DNA of 14,164 bases, from assembly GCA_039930945.1 (NCBI GenBank), contig JBDTSW010000058.1, forward strand, positions 1 to 14,164, written 5' to 3'. Made by a program: the position numbers and the translations under genes. The notes beneath the pieces were generated by a model, which saw only the letters and a list, made by a program, of their open reading frames with translations, made no database searches and was not told where the DNA came from. Below, in pieces: positions 6,785-14,164 of this stretch (the stretch's first letter is position 1; each line of letters starts with the position of its first letter). The DNA is from JBDTSW01 sp039930945. Lineage in GTDB: Bacteria; Actinomycetota; Thermoleophilia; Solirubrobacterales; 70-9.

Positions 6785-6790
6785 ATACTA
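6785..6790 (-). promoter_or_regulatory. Putative -10 element TAGTAT for rplS
   Basis: TAGTAT begins at the trmD stop codon (TAG) and lies 42 nt before the rplS ATG, in the 45-bp gap. It would give a leader of about 35 nt that contains the possible hairpin. No clear -35 box. Confidence 0.3.
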
Positions 6791-7450
6791 GCGGTCGTCT
6801 CGCTCGCGGCTGCGGCTCAACCGCCACTCCCGGACGCGCTGGTGATCGCCGGACAAGAGCACGTCGGGGACCTCCCATCCGCGGTAGTTCGCGGGCCGCG
6901 TGTAGTGCGGATATTCGGGAGCCCCTCCGAGCGCCTCCGAGAACGATTCCTCGAGGGCGCTGTCCGCGTGTCCGAGAGCGCCGGGCAGCTTGCGAATGAT
7001 CGCGTCGGCGACCACCATCGCCGCCGGCTCGCCGCCCGAGAGCACATAGGGGCCGATCGAGACCGCGTCGGTGGCCAGGTGCTCGCGGACGCGCTCGTCG
7101 ACGCCCTCGTAGCGGCCACACAGCAGGGCGATCTCGGGCTCTGCGGCGAGCTCGCTCGCGAGCGCGTCGTCGAACTGGCGACCGGACGGCGTCAGCAGAA
7201 CGACGCGGGATGGAAGCGGGCCATGCCCGTAGGCGACCGCGAGCGCGGCGTCGATAACGTCGACCCGCATCACCATCCCGGCGCCGCCGCCGTAGGGCGT
7301 GTCATCGACCTGCCCGGCATTCAGCGGGGTGGAATCGCGGTAGTTGAAGAAGCGCAGCTGGTTGCCTCGATCGCCGGCGTTGCGGACGTGGCGCTGGGAG
7401 CGGAACCACTCGAACCACTCGGGAAACAGGGTGAAGACGTCAGTCGTCAA
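6788..7450 (-). CDS. trmD: tRNA (guanine-37-N1)-methyltransferase
   Basis: TrmD uses S-adenosylmethionine to methylate G37 of tRNAs and so maintains reading frame. Over 220 residues: DVFTLFPEWF (4-13), DDTPYGGGAGMVM (49-61), LLTPSGRQFDDALA (85-98), LLCGRYEGVDERV (109-121), SIGPYVLSGGEPAAM (131-145, the SPOUT knot), PHYTRPANYRGWEVPDVLLS (181-200) and GDHQRVREWRL. The segment that normally reads EDSF is EESF, so the Asp corresponding to catalytic D169 of E. coli is Glu168. The protein ends right after WRLSRS and lacks the usual last 25-30 residues. The start is TTG at 7448-7450, overlapping the end of khpA by 11 bp; rimM, usually between them, is absent. Confidence 0.95.
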   Translation of the reverse strand: MTTDVFTLFPEWFEWFRSQRHVRNAGDRGNQLRFFNYRDSTPLNAGQVDDTPYGGGAGMVMRVDVIDAALAVAYGHGPLPSRVVLLTPSGRQFDDALASELAAEPEIALLCGRYEGVDERVREHLATDAVSIGPYVLSGGEPAAMVVADAIIRKLPGALGHADSALEESFSEALGGAPEYPHYTRPANYRGWEVPDVLLSGDHQRVREWRLSRSRERDDR

Positions 7451-7673
7451 TGATCTCGACGAGGACCCGCCGGTCCTCGCGGGTGGCCGCGGCCTTGGCG
7501 ACCGTGCGGATCGCGTTCGCCACGCGCCCGCTGCGACCGATCACCCGCCCGAGGTCGTCCTGGGCAACCCTTACCTCGAGCACGGTCTCGCCGTCGTCGT
7601 CTAGCTCGTCCACCCGCACCGAGTCGGGGTCGGCGACCAGCGCACGGGTGATGAACTCGACCAGCTCGCGCAT
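7440..7673 (-). CDS. khpA: KH-domain RNA-binding protein KhpA (YlqC family)
   Basis: A 77-residue single-KH-domain protein. KhpA proteins bind RNA, often with KhpB, and affect cell size and small-RNA function. The GxxG loop is in GRVIGRSGRVANAIR (42-56; G46-R-S-G49), preceded by the strand VLEVRVAQDDL and followed by the final strand RRVLVEIIDD. Family length and position directly after rpsP are standard. The ATG at 7671-7673 begins MRELVEFITRAL, the usual N-terminus; longer in-frame starts would overlap rpsP. It is 17 bp from the rpsP stop, and its TGA lies inside the first codons of trmD, implying coupling. Confidence 0.92.
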   Translation of the reverse strand: MRELVEFITRALVADPDSVRVDELDDDGETVLEVRVAQDDLGRVIGRSGRVANAIRTVAKAAATREDRRVLVEIIDD

Positions 7674-7690
7674 CGCGGCCGGGGCCGGGG

Positions 7691-7942
7691 CTAGGAGCCC
7701 GCGGCCTTGATCCCCTTGGTCCGCAGCAGTCCGGCGACGGTGCGCGTCGGTCGCGCGCCGTGCTCGAGCCAATGGCGAGCGCGGCCCTCGTCGATCTCGA
7801 TCAGCGAGGGCTCGTGCTGAGGGTTGTACTGGCCGATCGTCTCGATCGTGCGGCCGTCGCGCGGGGAGCGCCGGTCGGCGACGACGATGCGCCAGATCGG
7901 GTTCTTGCGCGAACCCACCCTTCTCAGTCTCATTCGAACCAT
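7691..7942 (-). CDS. rpsP: Ribosomal protein S16
   Basis: S16 is a primary assembly protein of the 30S body. The 83-residue product shows the full family pattern: MVRMRLRRVGSRKNPIWRIV (1-20), VADRRSPRDGRTIETIGQYN (21-40) and a C-terminal segment ARHWLEHGARPTRTVAGLL. The ATG at 7940-7942 gives the common MVR(I/M)RL start; a second ATG three codons on is an alternative. The 24-bp gap after ffh holds a TAACCT hexamer, so rpsP probably has its own promoter heading the rpsP-khpA-trmD set. Confidence 0.96.
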   Translation of the reverse strand: MVRMRLRRVGSRKNPIWRIVVADRRSPRDGRTIETIGQYNPQHEPSLIEIDEGRARHWLEHGARPTRTVAGLLRTKGIKAAGS

Positions 7943-7956
7943 GTCTGCGGCCGCGG

Positions 7957-7962
7957 AGGTTA
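7957..7962 (-). promoter_or_regulatory. Putative -10 element TAACCT for rpsP
   Basis: TAACCT lies 14 nt before the rpsP ATG in the short gap after ffh. A start site 6-8 nt downstream would leave a leader of only 6-8 nt. The same hexamer sequence precedes ffh. Confidence 0.4.
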
Positions 7963-7966
7963 GCGC

Positions 7967-9304
<1,338 letters not shown>

Positions 9305-9310
9305 TCGCCC

Positions 9311-9316
9311 AGGTTA
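9311..9316 (-). promoter_or_regulatory. Putative -10 element TAACCT for ffh
   Basis: TAACCT lies 6 nt before the ffh GTG, and its TAA is also the ftsY stop codon. The spacing fits a leaderless ffh transcript inside the apparent operon. Confidence 0.4.
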
Positions 9317-10312
9317 GTCGCCGACGAGGGCGGCGGCGAACTCGCCCGGGTCGAACGGCCGCAGGTCCTCGAGCCCCTCCCCCACGCCGATCAACTTCAC
9401 CGGGATCTGAAGCTCGCGGGAGATGGCGAGGGCGATGCCGCCCTTGGCGGTGCCGTCGAGCTTGGTCAGCACGACCCCGGTCACCTCGACCGCCTCGGCG
9501 AACGCCTTCGCCTGGCGCAGCCCGTTCTGGCCCGTGGTCGCGTCGATCACGATCAGCGTCTCCTGCGGCGCACCGTCCATCCGCTTGGCAGCCACCCGGC
9601 GCACCTTCGCCAGCTCCTCCATCAGGTTGCCATGCGTGTGCAGGCGGCCGGCGGTGTCGGCGATGACCACGTCGATGCCGCGCGCCTCGGCGGCGCCGAT
9701 CGCGTCGAAGACGACCGCCCCGGCGTCGCCGCCGGGCGTGCCCTTGACGATCTCGACCTCCGAGCGCTCGGCCCAGGCCTCGAGCTGCTCGATCGCCGCC
9801 GCCCGATAGGTGTCCGCGGCAGCCACCAGCACCGACAGGCCCAGCTCGCGGCGAAGATGCCACGCCAGCTTGCCGATCGTGGTCGTCTTGCCGGTGCCGT
9901 TGACGCCCACGACCATGATCACGGCCGGGCTCTGGGTCAGGTCGATGCGGGCGCCCGAGCTTGACGCCATCTCGGCCAGCAGCGCCACCAGGCGCTCGCG
10001 CACGTTGTCGCCTCCGCTGAGCTCGCCGGCCTCGACTCCAGCCTCCAGGCGCCCGACGACCTCGGCCGTGGTCGGCGCGCCCACGTCGGCGAGGAGCAGC
10101 GCCTCCTCGAGGCGCTCGAACGCCTCGGCGTCGAGCCTGTCGAAGACGCTCGACTCCAGCTCGGCCTGGAGCGCTTGGCGACTGCGCGAGAGGCTCTCGC
10201 GCAGGCGCTTGAAGCGGCCTTCGCCCGCCGGCTCGTCGCCGCCCCCGGCGATTGTCGAGGGGTCGTGCGCCCCGGCGCCGAGATCGAAGGCCTCTAGCCA
10301 GTCGCGGGCCAC
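9314..10312 (-). CDS. ftsY: Signal recognition particle receptor FtsY
   Basis: FtsY is the membrane-associated GTPase that receives Ffh-ribosome complexes. From the GTG at 10310-10312 the protein has 332 residues: a short, weakly conserved N-terminal segment (1-30), the N domain (about 31-125), then the G domain with GVNGTGKTTT (136-145), DTYRAAA (167-173), DTAGR (219-223), TKLDGTAKGG (283-292) and VGEGLEDLRPFDP near the end. It lacks the long acidic A domain of E. coli FtsY, as in many Gram-positives. The GTG was chosen because it lies after the smc stop (22-bp gap) and 7 nt after a TAGCCT hexamer; longer forms would overlap smc. It is followed by ffh with 9 bp between, so both halves of the targeting GTPase pair are adjacent. 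Confidence 0.95.
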   Translation of the reverse strand: MARDWLEAFDLGAGAHDPSTIAGGGDEPAGEGRFKRLRESLSRSRQALQAELESSVFDRLDAEAFERLEEALLLADVGAPTTAEVVGRLEAGVEAGELSGGDNVRERLVALLAEMASSSGARIDLTQSPAVIMVVGVNGTGKTTTIGKLAWHLRRELGLSVLVAAADTYRAAAIEQLEAWAERSEVEIVKGTPGGDAGAVVFDAIGAAEARGIDVVIADTAGRLHTHGNLMEELAKVRRVAAKRMDGAPQETLIVIDATTGQNGLRQAKAFAEAVEVTGVVLTKLDGTAKGGIALAISRELQIPVKLIGVGEGLEDLRPFDPGEFAAALVGD

Positions 10313-10319
10313 GACCGGC

Positions 10320-10325
10320 AGGCTA
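10320..10325 (-). promoter_or_regulatory. Putative -10 element TAGCCT for ftsY
   Basis: TAGCCT lies 7 nt before the ftsY GTG in the 22-bp gap after smc. Hexamer and spacing are identical to those of yraN. Confidence 0.42.
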
Positions 10326-10334
10326 GATGGTTGA

Positions 10335-12743
10335 CTAGGCCGCCTCGGCCGCGGCGGCCGACAGCTCGGCCTGCTCACCGTCTCCAGCCTGGGGCATCCG
10401 CCGCGAGACCACCTTGGTCACGCCGCCGCCTCCCATCGAGACTCCGTAGAGCACGTCGGCGGCGTCCATCGTCCGCTTCTGGTGGGTGACGATGATGAAC
10501 TGGGCGCGGCCGGAGAAGCGTCGCACGAGCTGCAGGAAGCGGTCGATGTTGGCGTCGTCGAGCGCAGCCTCGACCTCGTCGAGGATGTAGAAGGGCGAGG
10601 GGCGGGCGAGGAAGACGGCGAAGACGAAGGCCAGGGCGACCAGCGACTTCTCTCCACCCGAGAGCAGCGACAGGCGGCGAGTCGCCTTGCCGGCCGGGGT
10701 GACCTCGATCTCGACACCCTGGACCACTCCCTCAGCCTGCTCCGCTCCCGCCAGAACATCTTGCCCTCGCCTTCGGCTCGGGCTTTCAGATTCTGCTCCC
10801 GCGTCCGCGCCTGAGGGGTCCGCTGAGTCCGCGTCCTCGAGACCGCCGAGGACTGGGCGGGGGCCCTTCTCGGTGACCAGGCGGAGCCGGCCGCGGCCGC
10901 CGGGGAAGAGGTGTGAGACCAGCTCGCCGAAGTTCCCCTGGGCCGCTTCGAAGGTCTCCTCGAAGGCCTCTTCGATGCGGCGGTCGGTCTCGCGGATCAG
11001 CCCCCCCAGCTCGCCCAGCGCGGCCTCGAGGTCGGCGCGCTGTTCCTCGAGCTCGGTCACGTGGGCGAGGGCCGCCTCGTACTCGCGCTCGGCCAGCGGG
11101 TTGACCGGCCCGAGCTGTTCGCGCCGCCGCGCCAGTCGCTCGAGCTTGCGCTCGATCTCCTCGCGCTGCTCCGCCGACAGCGGCTCGGTGGCCGCGTCCA
11201 GCTCGCGCTCCAGGCGGGCGGCGATCCGCTCGAGCTCCGCGGTGGTCTCGTCGCGGCGGTCGCGCAGGTGAGCCGCCCGGACCTCTGCCTCGGTCACCGC
11301 CTCGCCCGTCGCCCGCAACCGCGCTTGAAGCTCGGCCTCGGCGCGCGAGCACGCTCGCAGCTCGTCGGCGACGTCGTCGCCGGTGCTCTCGCCAAGCATC
11401 GAGCCCTCCAGAGCGGTCGCGCGCTCGCCGGCGGCGTCACGGGCGTCGGCCACCGCCTCGCACAGCTCACCCATCGCGGCGACGAGCTCGGCCTCAGCGT
11501 CAACGCTCGATCGCAGCGAGTCCTGGCGGCCACGGTCGAGGATGCCCTCCACCCGCCGCGCCTCCTTGACGGCACGCTCGGCCGCGTCGCGGACGGCGGC
11601 GACCCCGGCGGCCTGGTCGACGTCGCCCGAGCGAGCGCGAGCGAGCGCGGAGCCTGCCTCCGCGACCGCCGCCTCGATCCGTTCCAGGCCCGCCTCCACC
11701 GCAGCGCGCCCCTCGCCCCTGCTGAGGTCCTCGGCGAGGGCGCCCAGCGTCGCCCGCCGACGCTCGAGGGTCGCCGCCAGCTCGGCTCGGCGCGAGGCCA
11801 GAGCCTCCGCCCGGACCATCAGGCGCTCGTGGGCAGCCCTGAGCGCGGTCAGGCACCCCCAGGCCTCGGTGCGCTCGCGATCGCGCTCGGCCAGGCGAGC
11901 CTCGGCGGCGCCGCGGCGCTTGGACACGCCCGCCAGCTCTGCCTCGACTGAGTCGCGGGATTCCCGCGCCTTGACGGCGGCCGCCTCGGCGGCCGCGAGG
12001 TCGGCCGCGTGAGCGCGAAGCTCGGACGCGAGCAGGGAAGCGCGCAGCTCGTCGGCGTCGCGCTCGATCCGGGCATGGATGTCCGCCGCTTGCGCCTGGC
12101 GCTTCAGCGGGCGCAGCCTGCTGCGAGCCTCACGTTCGACGTCAAGGGCCCGGTCGAGGTTGTCCTGGGTGCGCTCGAGCTTGAGCTGGGCGCGGCGCCG
12201 GCGCTTGCGGTGCTTGCCGAGCCCGGCGGCCTCCTCGACCAGCAGGCGGCGCTCGCGAGGCTTGGAGTGGACGATCTGCTCCACCCTGCCCTGGCTGATC
12301 ACCGAGTGCATCTCGCGGCCGAGGTTGGCGTCCGAGAGCGCCTCGACCACGTCGGTCAGCCGGCAGCGGGCGCCGTTGAGGCGGTACTCGCCCTCCCCCG
12401 AGCGGTCGTGGCGGCGGCGCACGGAGAGTTCGGAGAAGCCACCCCCCGGCTGCTCCGCGGCAGTGGGGTTCTCGGCCGGCTCGTCGCTTGCGAGCACGAC
12501 CTCGACGTCGGCGTAGCGGCTGGGGCCGCGGCCCTCGCCGCCGGCGAAGACCATCTCCTGCATCGACTGGCCGCGCACGGCCAGCGGACTCTGCTCGCCC
12601 AGCGCCCAGAGGACGGCGTCGGTAATGTTCGACTTGCCGCACCCGTTCGGGCCGACGATCACACTCACCCCCGGCGAAAAGACCAGGTGGGTGCGGTCCG
12701 GAAAGGACTTGAAACCCTTGATCGTGATCGAGCTCAGGTGCAT
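10335..12743 (-). CDS. smc: Short SMC-family chromosome segregation ATPase lacking a recognisable hinge
   Basis: SMC dimers organise and segregate the chromosome. Both halves of the ABC head are complete: SSITIKGFKSFPDRTHL (4-20), Walker A GPNGCGKSN (31-39), Q-loop SVISQGRVEQI (147-157), the conserved LGPVNPLAEREYE (544-556), signature LSLLSGGEKS (691-700), Walker B FYILDEVEAALDD (718-730) and H-loop IVTHQ (751-755). Between them lie only about 365 residues of Ala/Glu/Arg-rich coiled coil (about 176-540), with breaks near 341-346, 372-380 and 451-458. Canonical SMCs have 1,150-1,200 residues with a folded hinge of about 150 residues, and none is visible here. The C-terminal head also carries an insertion of about 45 residues (633-678). 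ATG start at 12741-12743. It might be called an SMC-like ATPase, but position beside ftsY/ffh and the head motifs favour smc. Confidence 0.9.
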   Translation of the reverse strand: MHLSSITIKGFKSFPDRTHLVFSPGVSVIVGPNGCGKSNITDAVLWALGEQSPLAVRGQSMQEMVFAGGEGRGPSRYADVEVVLASDEPAENPTAAEQPGGGFSELSVRRRHDRSGEGEYRLNGARCRLTDVVEALSDANLGREMHSVISQGRVEQIVHSKPRERRLLVEEAAGLGKHRKRRRRAQLKLERTQDNLDRALDVEREARSRLRPLKRQAQAADIHARIERDADELRASLLASELRAHAADLAAAEAAAVKARESRDSVEAELAGVSKRRGAAEARLAERDRERTEAWGCLTALRAAHERLMVRAEALASRRAELAATLERRRATLGALAEDLSRGEGRAAVEAGLERIEAAVAEAGSALARARSGDVDQAAGVAAVRDAAERAVKEARRVEGILDRGRQDSLRSSVDAEAELVAAMGELCEAVADARDAAGERATALEGSMLGESTGDDVADELRACSRAEAELQARLRATGEAVTEAEVRAAHLRDRRDETTAELERIAARLERELDAATEPLSAEQREEIERKLERLARRREQLGPVNPLAEREYEAALAHVTELEEQRADLEAALGELGGLIRETDRRIEEAFEETFEAAQGNFGELVSHLFPGGRGRLRLVTEKGPRPVLGGLEDADSADPSGADAGAESESPSRRRGQDVLAGAEQAEGVVQGVEIEVTPAGKATRRLSLLSGGEKSLVALAFVFAVFLARPSPFYILDEVEAALDDANIDRFLQLVRRFSGRAQFIIVTHQKRTMDAADVLYGVSMGGGGVTKVVSRRMPQAGDGEQAELSAAAAEAA
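10744..10802. repeat. Palindrome flanked by 8-bp direct repeats inside smc
   Basis: GCTCCCGC occurs at 10744-10751 and again at 10795-10802. Between them is an imperfect palindrome: CAGAA (10752-10756) against TTCTG (10791-10795), and an inner GCCC-TC-GCC / GGC-TC-GGGC stem (10763-10783) around a TTC loop. Repeat-to-repeat distance is 51 bp, exactly 17 codons, so the reading frame is kept (residues about 650-666). The arrangement looks like a small palindromic element with a target-site duplication, but chance in GC-rich DNA is not excluded. Confidence 0.5.
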
Positions 12744-12762
12744 GCTTCGGGCGGCTGGGCCG

Positions 12763-12768
12763 AGGGTA
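12763..12768 (-). promoter_or_regulatory. Putative -10 element TACCCT for smc
   Basis: TACCCT lies 19 nt before the smc ATG, within the 89-bp gap between rnc and smc, the largest minus-strand gap in the window. No convincing -35 box or Shine-Dalgarno was seen. No clear terminator for rnc is visible in the same gap. Confidence 0.35.
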
Positions 12769-12832
12769 GATTCGCTGCCGGCTCGGACGTGATCGGCGCT
12801 ACCGAGGGTGCTCGTGCGGCGGGGCTCGGCTC

Positions 12833-13507
12833 CTACCGCTTCAGCTGCTTCAGCGCCTGCGCGGCGGCCTCCTGCTCGGCGGCCTTCTTGCTGCGACCCG
12901 AGCCCTGGCCGACGACCTCGGAGCCGACTCTGGCGTCGACCTCGAATAGGCGGTCATGAGGCGGTCCCGCCTCGCCGGTGACGTCATACGTTACGCGAGC
13001 CCCATCTCGCGCGAGCCGTTCCTGCAGCTCCGACTTGTGGTCCAGCAACGTTCCCCCGGCAATCTCGAGCTGCTCGGCGAAGGCCTCCACCGTCGCCGCC
13101 GACGTGGCCGCGAACCCGTGGTGCAGGTAGCAGGCCCCGATGGCTGCCTCGCAGACCGAGGCAAGCGCGCGCTCGGACGCCAGCAGCGCCTCGAGGTCGA
13201 TGCCCCCCTCGAGGGTGGTCGCGGCATGCTCGGCGAGGCGGTCCGGGAGGCCGAGCTCGACCGCCACCACCGCGCAGGCCCTGCCGCTGACCGCCTGACC
13301 GTGGACCTTGGTCAGGCGGCCGATGTCCGACCGGGAGTTGCCGCGAAACAGATGCTCGGCGACGGTGAGCCCGAGGACGCTGTCGCCGAGGAAGGCCAGG
13401 CGACCGTAGGAGTCGGCGCGGTGTTGCGTCCAGGACGAGTGTGTGAAGGCCCGCGAGCGAAGCTCGTCGGGGAGCTGGTCGATCAGCTCGCGTAGGGCGT
13501 CCGCCAT
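12833..13507 (-). CDS. rnc: RNase III family protein with degenerate catalytic site
   Basis: RNase III cleaves double-stranded RNA in rRNA maturation and mRNA turnover. The fold is clear over 224 residues: FTHSSW (21-26), RLAFLGDSVLGL (36-47), GRLTKVHGQAVSGR (63-76), CEAAIGACYLHHGF (119-132) and a C-terminal dsRNA-binding domain with DHKSELQERL (156-165), PPHDRLFEVDA (182-192) and GSGRSKKAAEQEAAAQAL (202-219). Compared with E. coli, the acidic residues E38, E41, E65 and D114 are Gly35, Ala38, Ile62 and Ser117; only D45 (Asp42) and E117 (Glu120) remain. The protein may therefore bind RNA without cutting it, or cut with altered chemistry. ATG start at 13505-13507, 16 bp after acpP. Genes acpP, rnc and smc commonly occur together. 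Confidence 0.88.
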   Translation of the reverse strand: MADALRELIDQLPDELRSRAFTHSSWTQHRADSYGRLAFLGDSVLGLTVAEHLFRGNSRSDIGRLTKVHGQAVSGRACAVVAVELGLPDRLAEHAATTLEGGIDLEALLASERALASVCEAAIGACYLHHGFAATSAATVEAFAEQLEIAGGTLLDHKSELQERLARDGARVTYDVTGEAGPPHDRLFEVDARVGSEVVGQGSGRSKKAAEQEAAAQALKQLKR

Positions 13508-13523
13508 CGACCGCCGGCCGCGA

Positions 13524-13775
13524 TCAGGCGGGTTGGCGCTGGAGCACGAACTCCACGGCGTCGCCCACCGTCTCGATCCTGGCCGCGTCCTCCTCGGTGA
13601 CGCTGACGCCGTAGGTGTCCTCGAGCTCCATCACCAGCTCGTAGAGGTCGAGGGAGTCGGCGTCGAGATCCTCGCGGAAGCGGGCCTCGGGCTGGATCCG
13701 AGCCGCCTCGACCTCGAGCTCCCTGGAGAGGTGCTCGCGGACCTTGTCCATCACCTGTTCGCGGTCGAAGCTCAT
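13524..13775 (-). CDS. acpP: Acyl carrier protein
   Basis: ACP carries growing acyl chains on a phosphopantetheine arm in fatty-acid synthesis. The 83-residue acidic protein has the attachment motif DADSLDLYELVMELED (38-53) with Ser41 as the modified residue, preceded by FREDLDADS and followed by ARIETVGDAVEFV. The ATG at 13773-13775 gives MSFDREQVMDKVREHLS, the normal N-terminus; longer in-frame forms would overlap plsX. The Tyr in DSLDLYELV replaces the more usual Val/Thr. It lies 7 bp after plsX and before rnc, the classic order. Confidence 0.95.
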   Translation of the reverse strand: MSFDREQVMDKVREHLSRELEVEAARIQPEARFREDLDADSLDLYELVMELEDTYGVSVTEEDAARIETVGDAVEFVLQRQPA

Positions 13776-13782
13776 CGGGGGC

Positions 13783-14164
13783 TCACTCGTTGTTCCTATC
13801 ACGCCGCAGCCCCGACCGGGTCGCCCCCGAGCTCGCCAGGAGCGCCGCCGTGCGCTCAACCGCTTCCTGCTCGACCGCCCGCGCGGCGAGACGGACGGCG
13901 TTGCAGATGCCCTCCGGGCCAGAGCTTCCGTGGGCGACGACGGCGACCCCGCGCAGGCCCAGCAGAATCGCCCCGCCGGTGTTGTCGGGGTCCATCTCGC
14001 GCCGCAGCCCACCCAGCGCGGGGCGCAGCAGCAATCCGCCGAGCGCGGAGATCGGGTTCGAGTGGGCGGCGTCTGAGAGCGCGACCGAGATCGATCGCGC
14101 CGTGCCCTCGAGCGTCTTCAGGGCGACGTTGCCGGTGAACCCGTCGGTGACGATCACGTCGGCC
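13783..14164 (-). CDS. plsX: Phosphate acyltransferase PlsX, C-terminal part (runs off the right edge)
   Basis: PlsX makes acyl-phosphate from acyl-ACP for phospholipid synthesis at the inner face of the membrane. About 127 C-terminal residues are in the window. They show ADVIVTDGFTGNVALKTLEG, then a segment LLLRPALGGLRREMDPDNTG, GAILLGLRGVAVVAHGSS, and a C-terminal helix where NAVRLAARAVEQ occurs; these are the typical PlsX end motifs. The 5' end is outside the window. It precedes acpP, which supplies its acyl-ACP substrate, and is presumably co-transcribed with it. The last 25 residues are Arg/Ser-rich and probably variable. Confidence 0.94.
   Translation of the reverse strand, partial: ADVIVTDGFTGNVALKTLEGTARSISVALSDAAHSNPISALGGLLLRPALGGLRREMDPDNTGGAILLGLRGVAVVAHGSSGPEGICNAVRLAARAVEQEAVERTAALLASSGATRSGLRRDRNNE

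Noticed and set aside
6083..7453. Long plus-strand open frame (456 codons) opposite rplS and trmD
   Set aside because: It is antisense to two certain genes. In DNA this GC-rich the opposite strand is often free of stops, and the translation is Arg/Gly/Ala/Asp-rich with no recognisable domain.
11631..11650. Tandem 10-bp repeat GCGAGCGCGA in smc
   Set aside because: Two imperfect copies not in multiples of three; consistent with repetitive Ala/Arg codons in coiled-coil DNA.
10335..12743. Interpreting the short smc as a broken gene or two fused fragments
   Set aside because: A single uninterrupted frame contains every head motif in order with the proper C-terminal spacing from LGPVN to the end, so a coherent shortened protein is more likely than a pseudogene.
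12760..12809. Direct repeat CCGAGGGT (12760-12767 and 12802-12809), 42 bp apart, upstream of smc, as a possible regulator site
   Set aside because: Only 8 bp in a GC-rich gap. The spacing of about four helical turns is suggestive but easily due to chance, and one copy overlaps the -10-like hexamer.

Overview
The window is a very GC-rich (about 70 %) piece of bacterial chromosome, packed with housekeeping genes. Gene content and order (plsX-acpP-rnc-smc-ftsY-ffh-rpsP-khpA-trmD-rplS-lepB-rnhB, then yraN/comM/dprA), frequent GTG/TTG starts, near absence of Shine-Dalgarno sites and the style of the proteins suggest a deep-branching actinobacterium, most likely Thermoleophilia (Solirubrobacterales/Gaiellales-like). 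The lineage is an inference from protein style, not from a search. No tRNA, rRNA, CRISPR array, prophage or insertion sequence was seen.

Layout. From the right edge leftwards on the minus strand: the C-terminus of PlsX and acyl carrier protein (lipid synthesis); RNase III; an SMC-type ATPase; FtsY and Ffh (signal-recognition pathway); then the ribosome/tRNA block S16, KhpA, TrmD, L19; then signal peptidase I and RNase HII. One short plus-strand gene (yraN, 4411-4791) interrupts this run. It is convergent with rnhB, with one base between the stop codons, and divergent from comM. Further left on the minus strand come comM and dprA (DNA uptake/processing), thiD (thiamine), two short uncharacterised genes and the N-terminus of ilvD (branched-chain amino acids). 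Spacing is tight throughout. Four start/stop overlaps (comM/dprA, the 80-aa/158-aa pair, khpA/trmD, rplS/lepB) point to coupled translation, and lepB/rnhB overlap by about 100 bp.

Regulation. Many genes carry a TANNNT hexamer just before the start codon: 6-7 nt upstream for comM, yraN, thiD, ffh and ftsY, with CATAAT 7 nt upstream of the 80-aa gene. That spacing is what leaderless transcripts need, so several genes inside the apparent operon may have their own start sites. Hexamers also precede ilvD, rpsP, smc and rplS at longer distances.

Most unusual points: (1) the SMC protein is only 802 aa and has no recognisable hinge; (2) RNase III has lost four of the six conserved acidic residues of its active-site region; (3) the comM/yraN divergent intergenic region is a nested palindrome of about 103 bp centred midway between the two start codons; (4) L19 carries a 100-residue acidic tail with a tandem 24-bp repeat; (5) a palindrome flanked by 8-bp direct repeats sits in frame in smc; (6) rimM is missing from between khpA and trmD; (7) lepB and rnhB lack ordinary start codons where expected.
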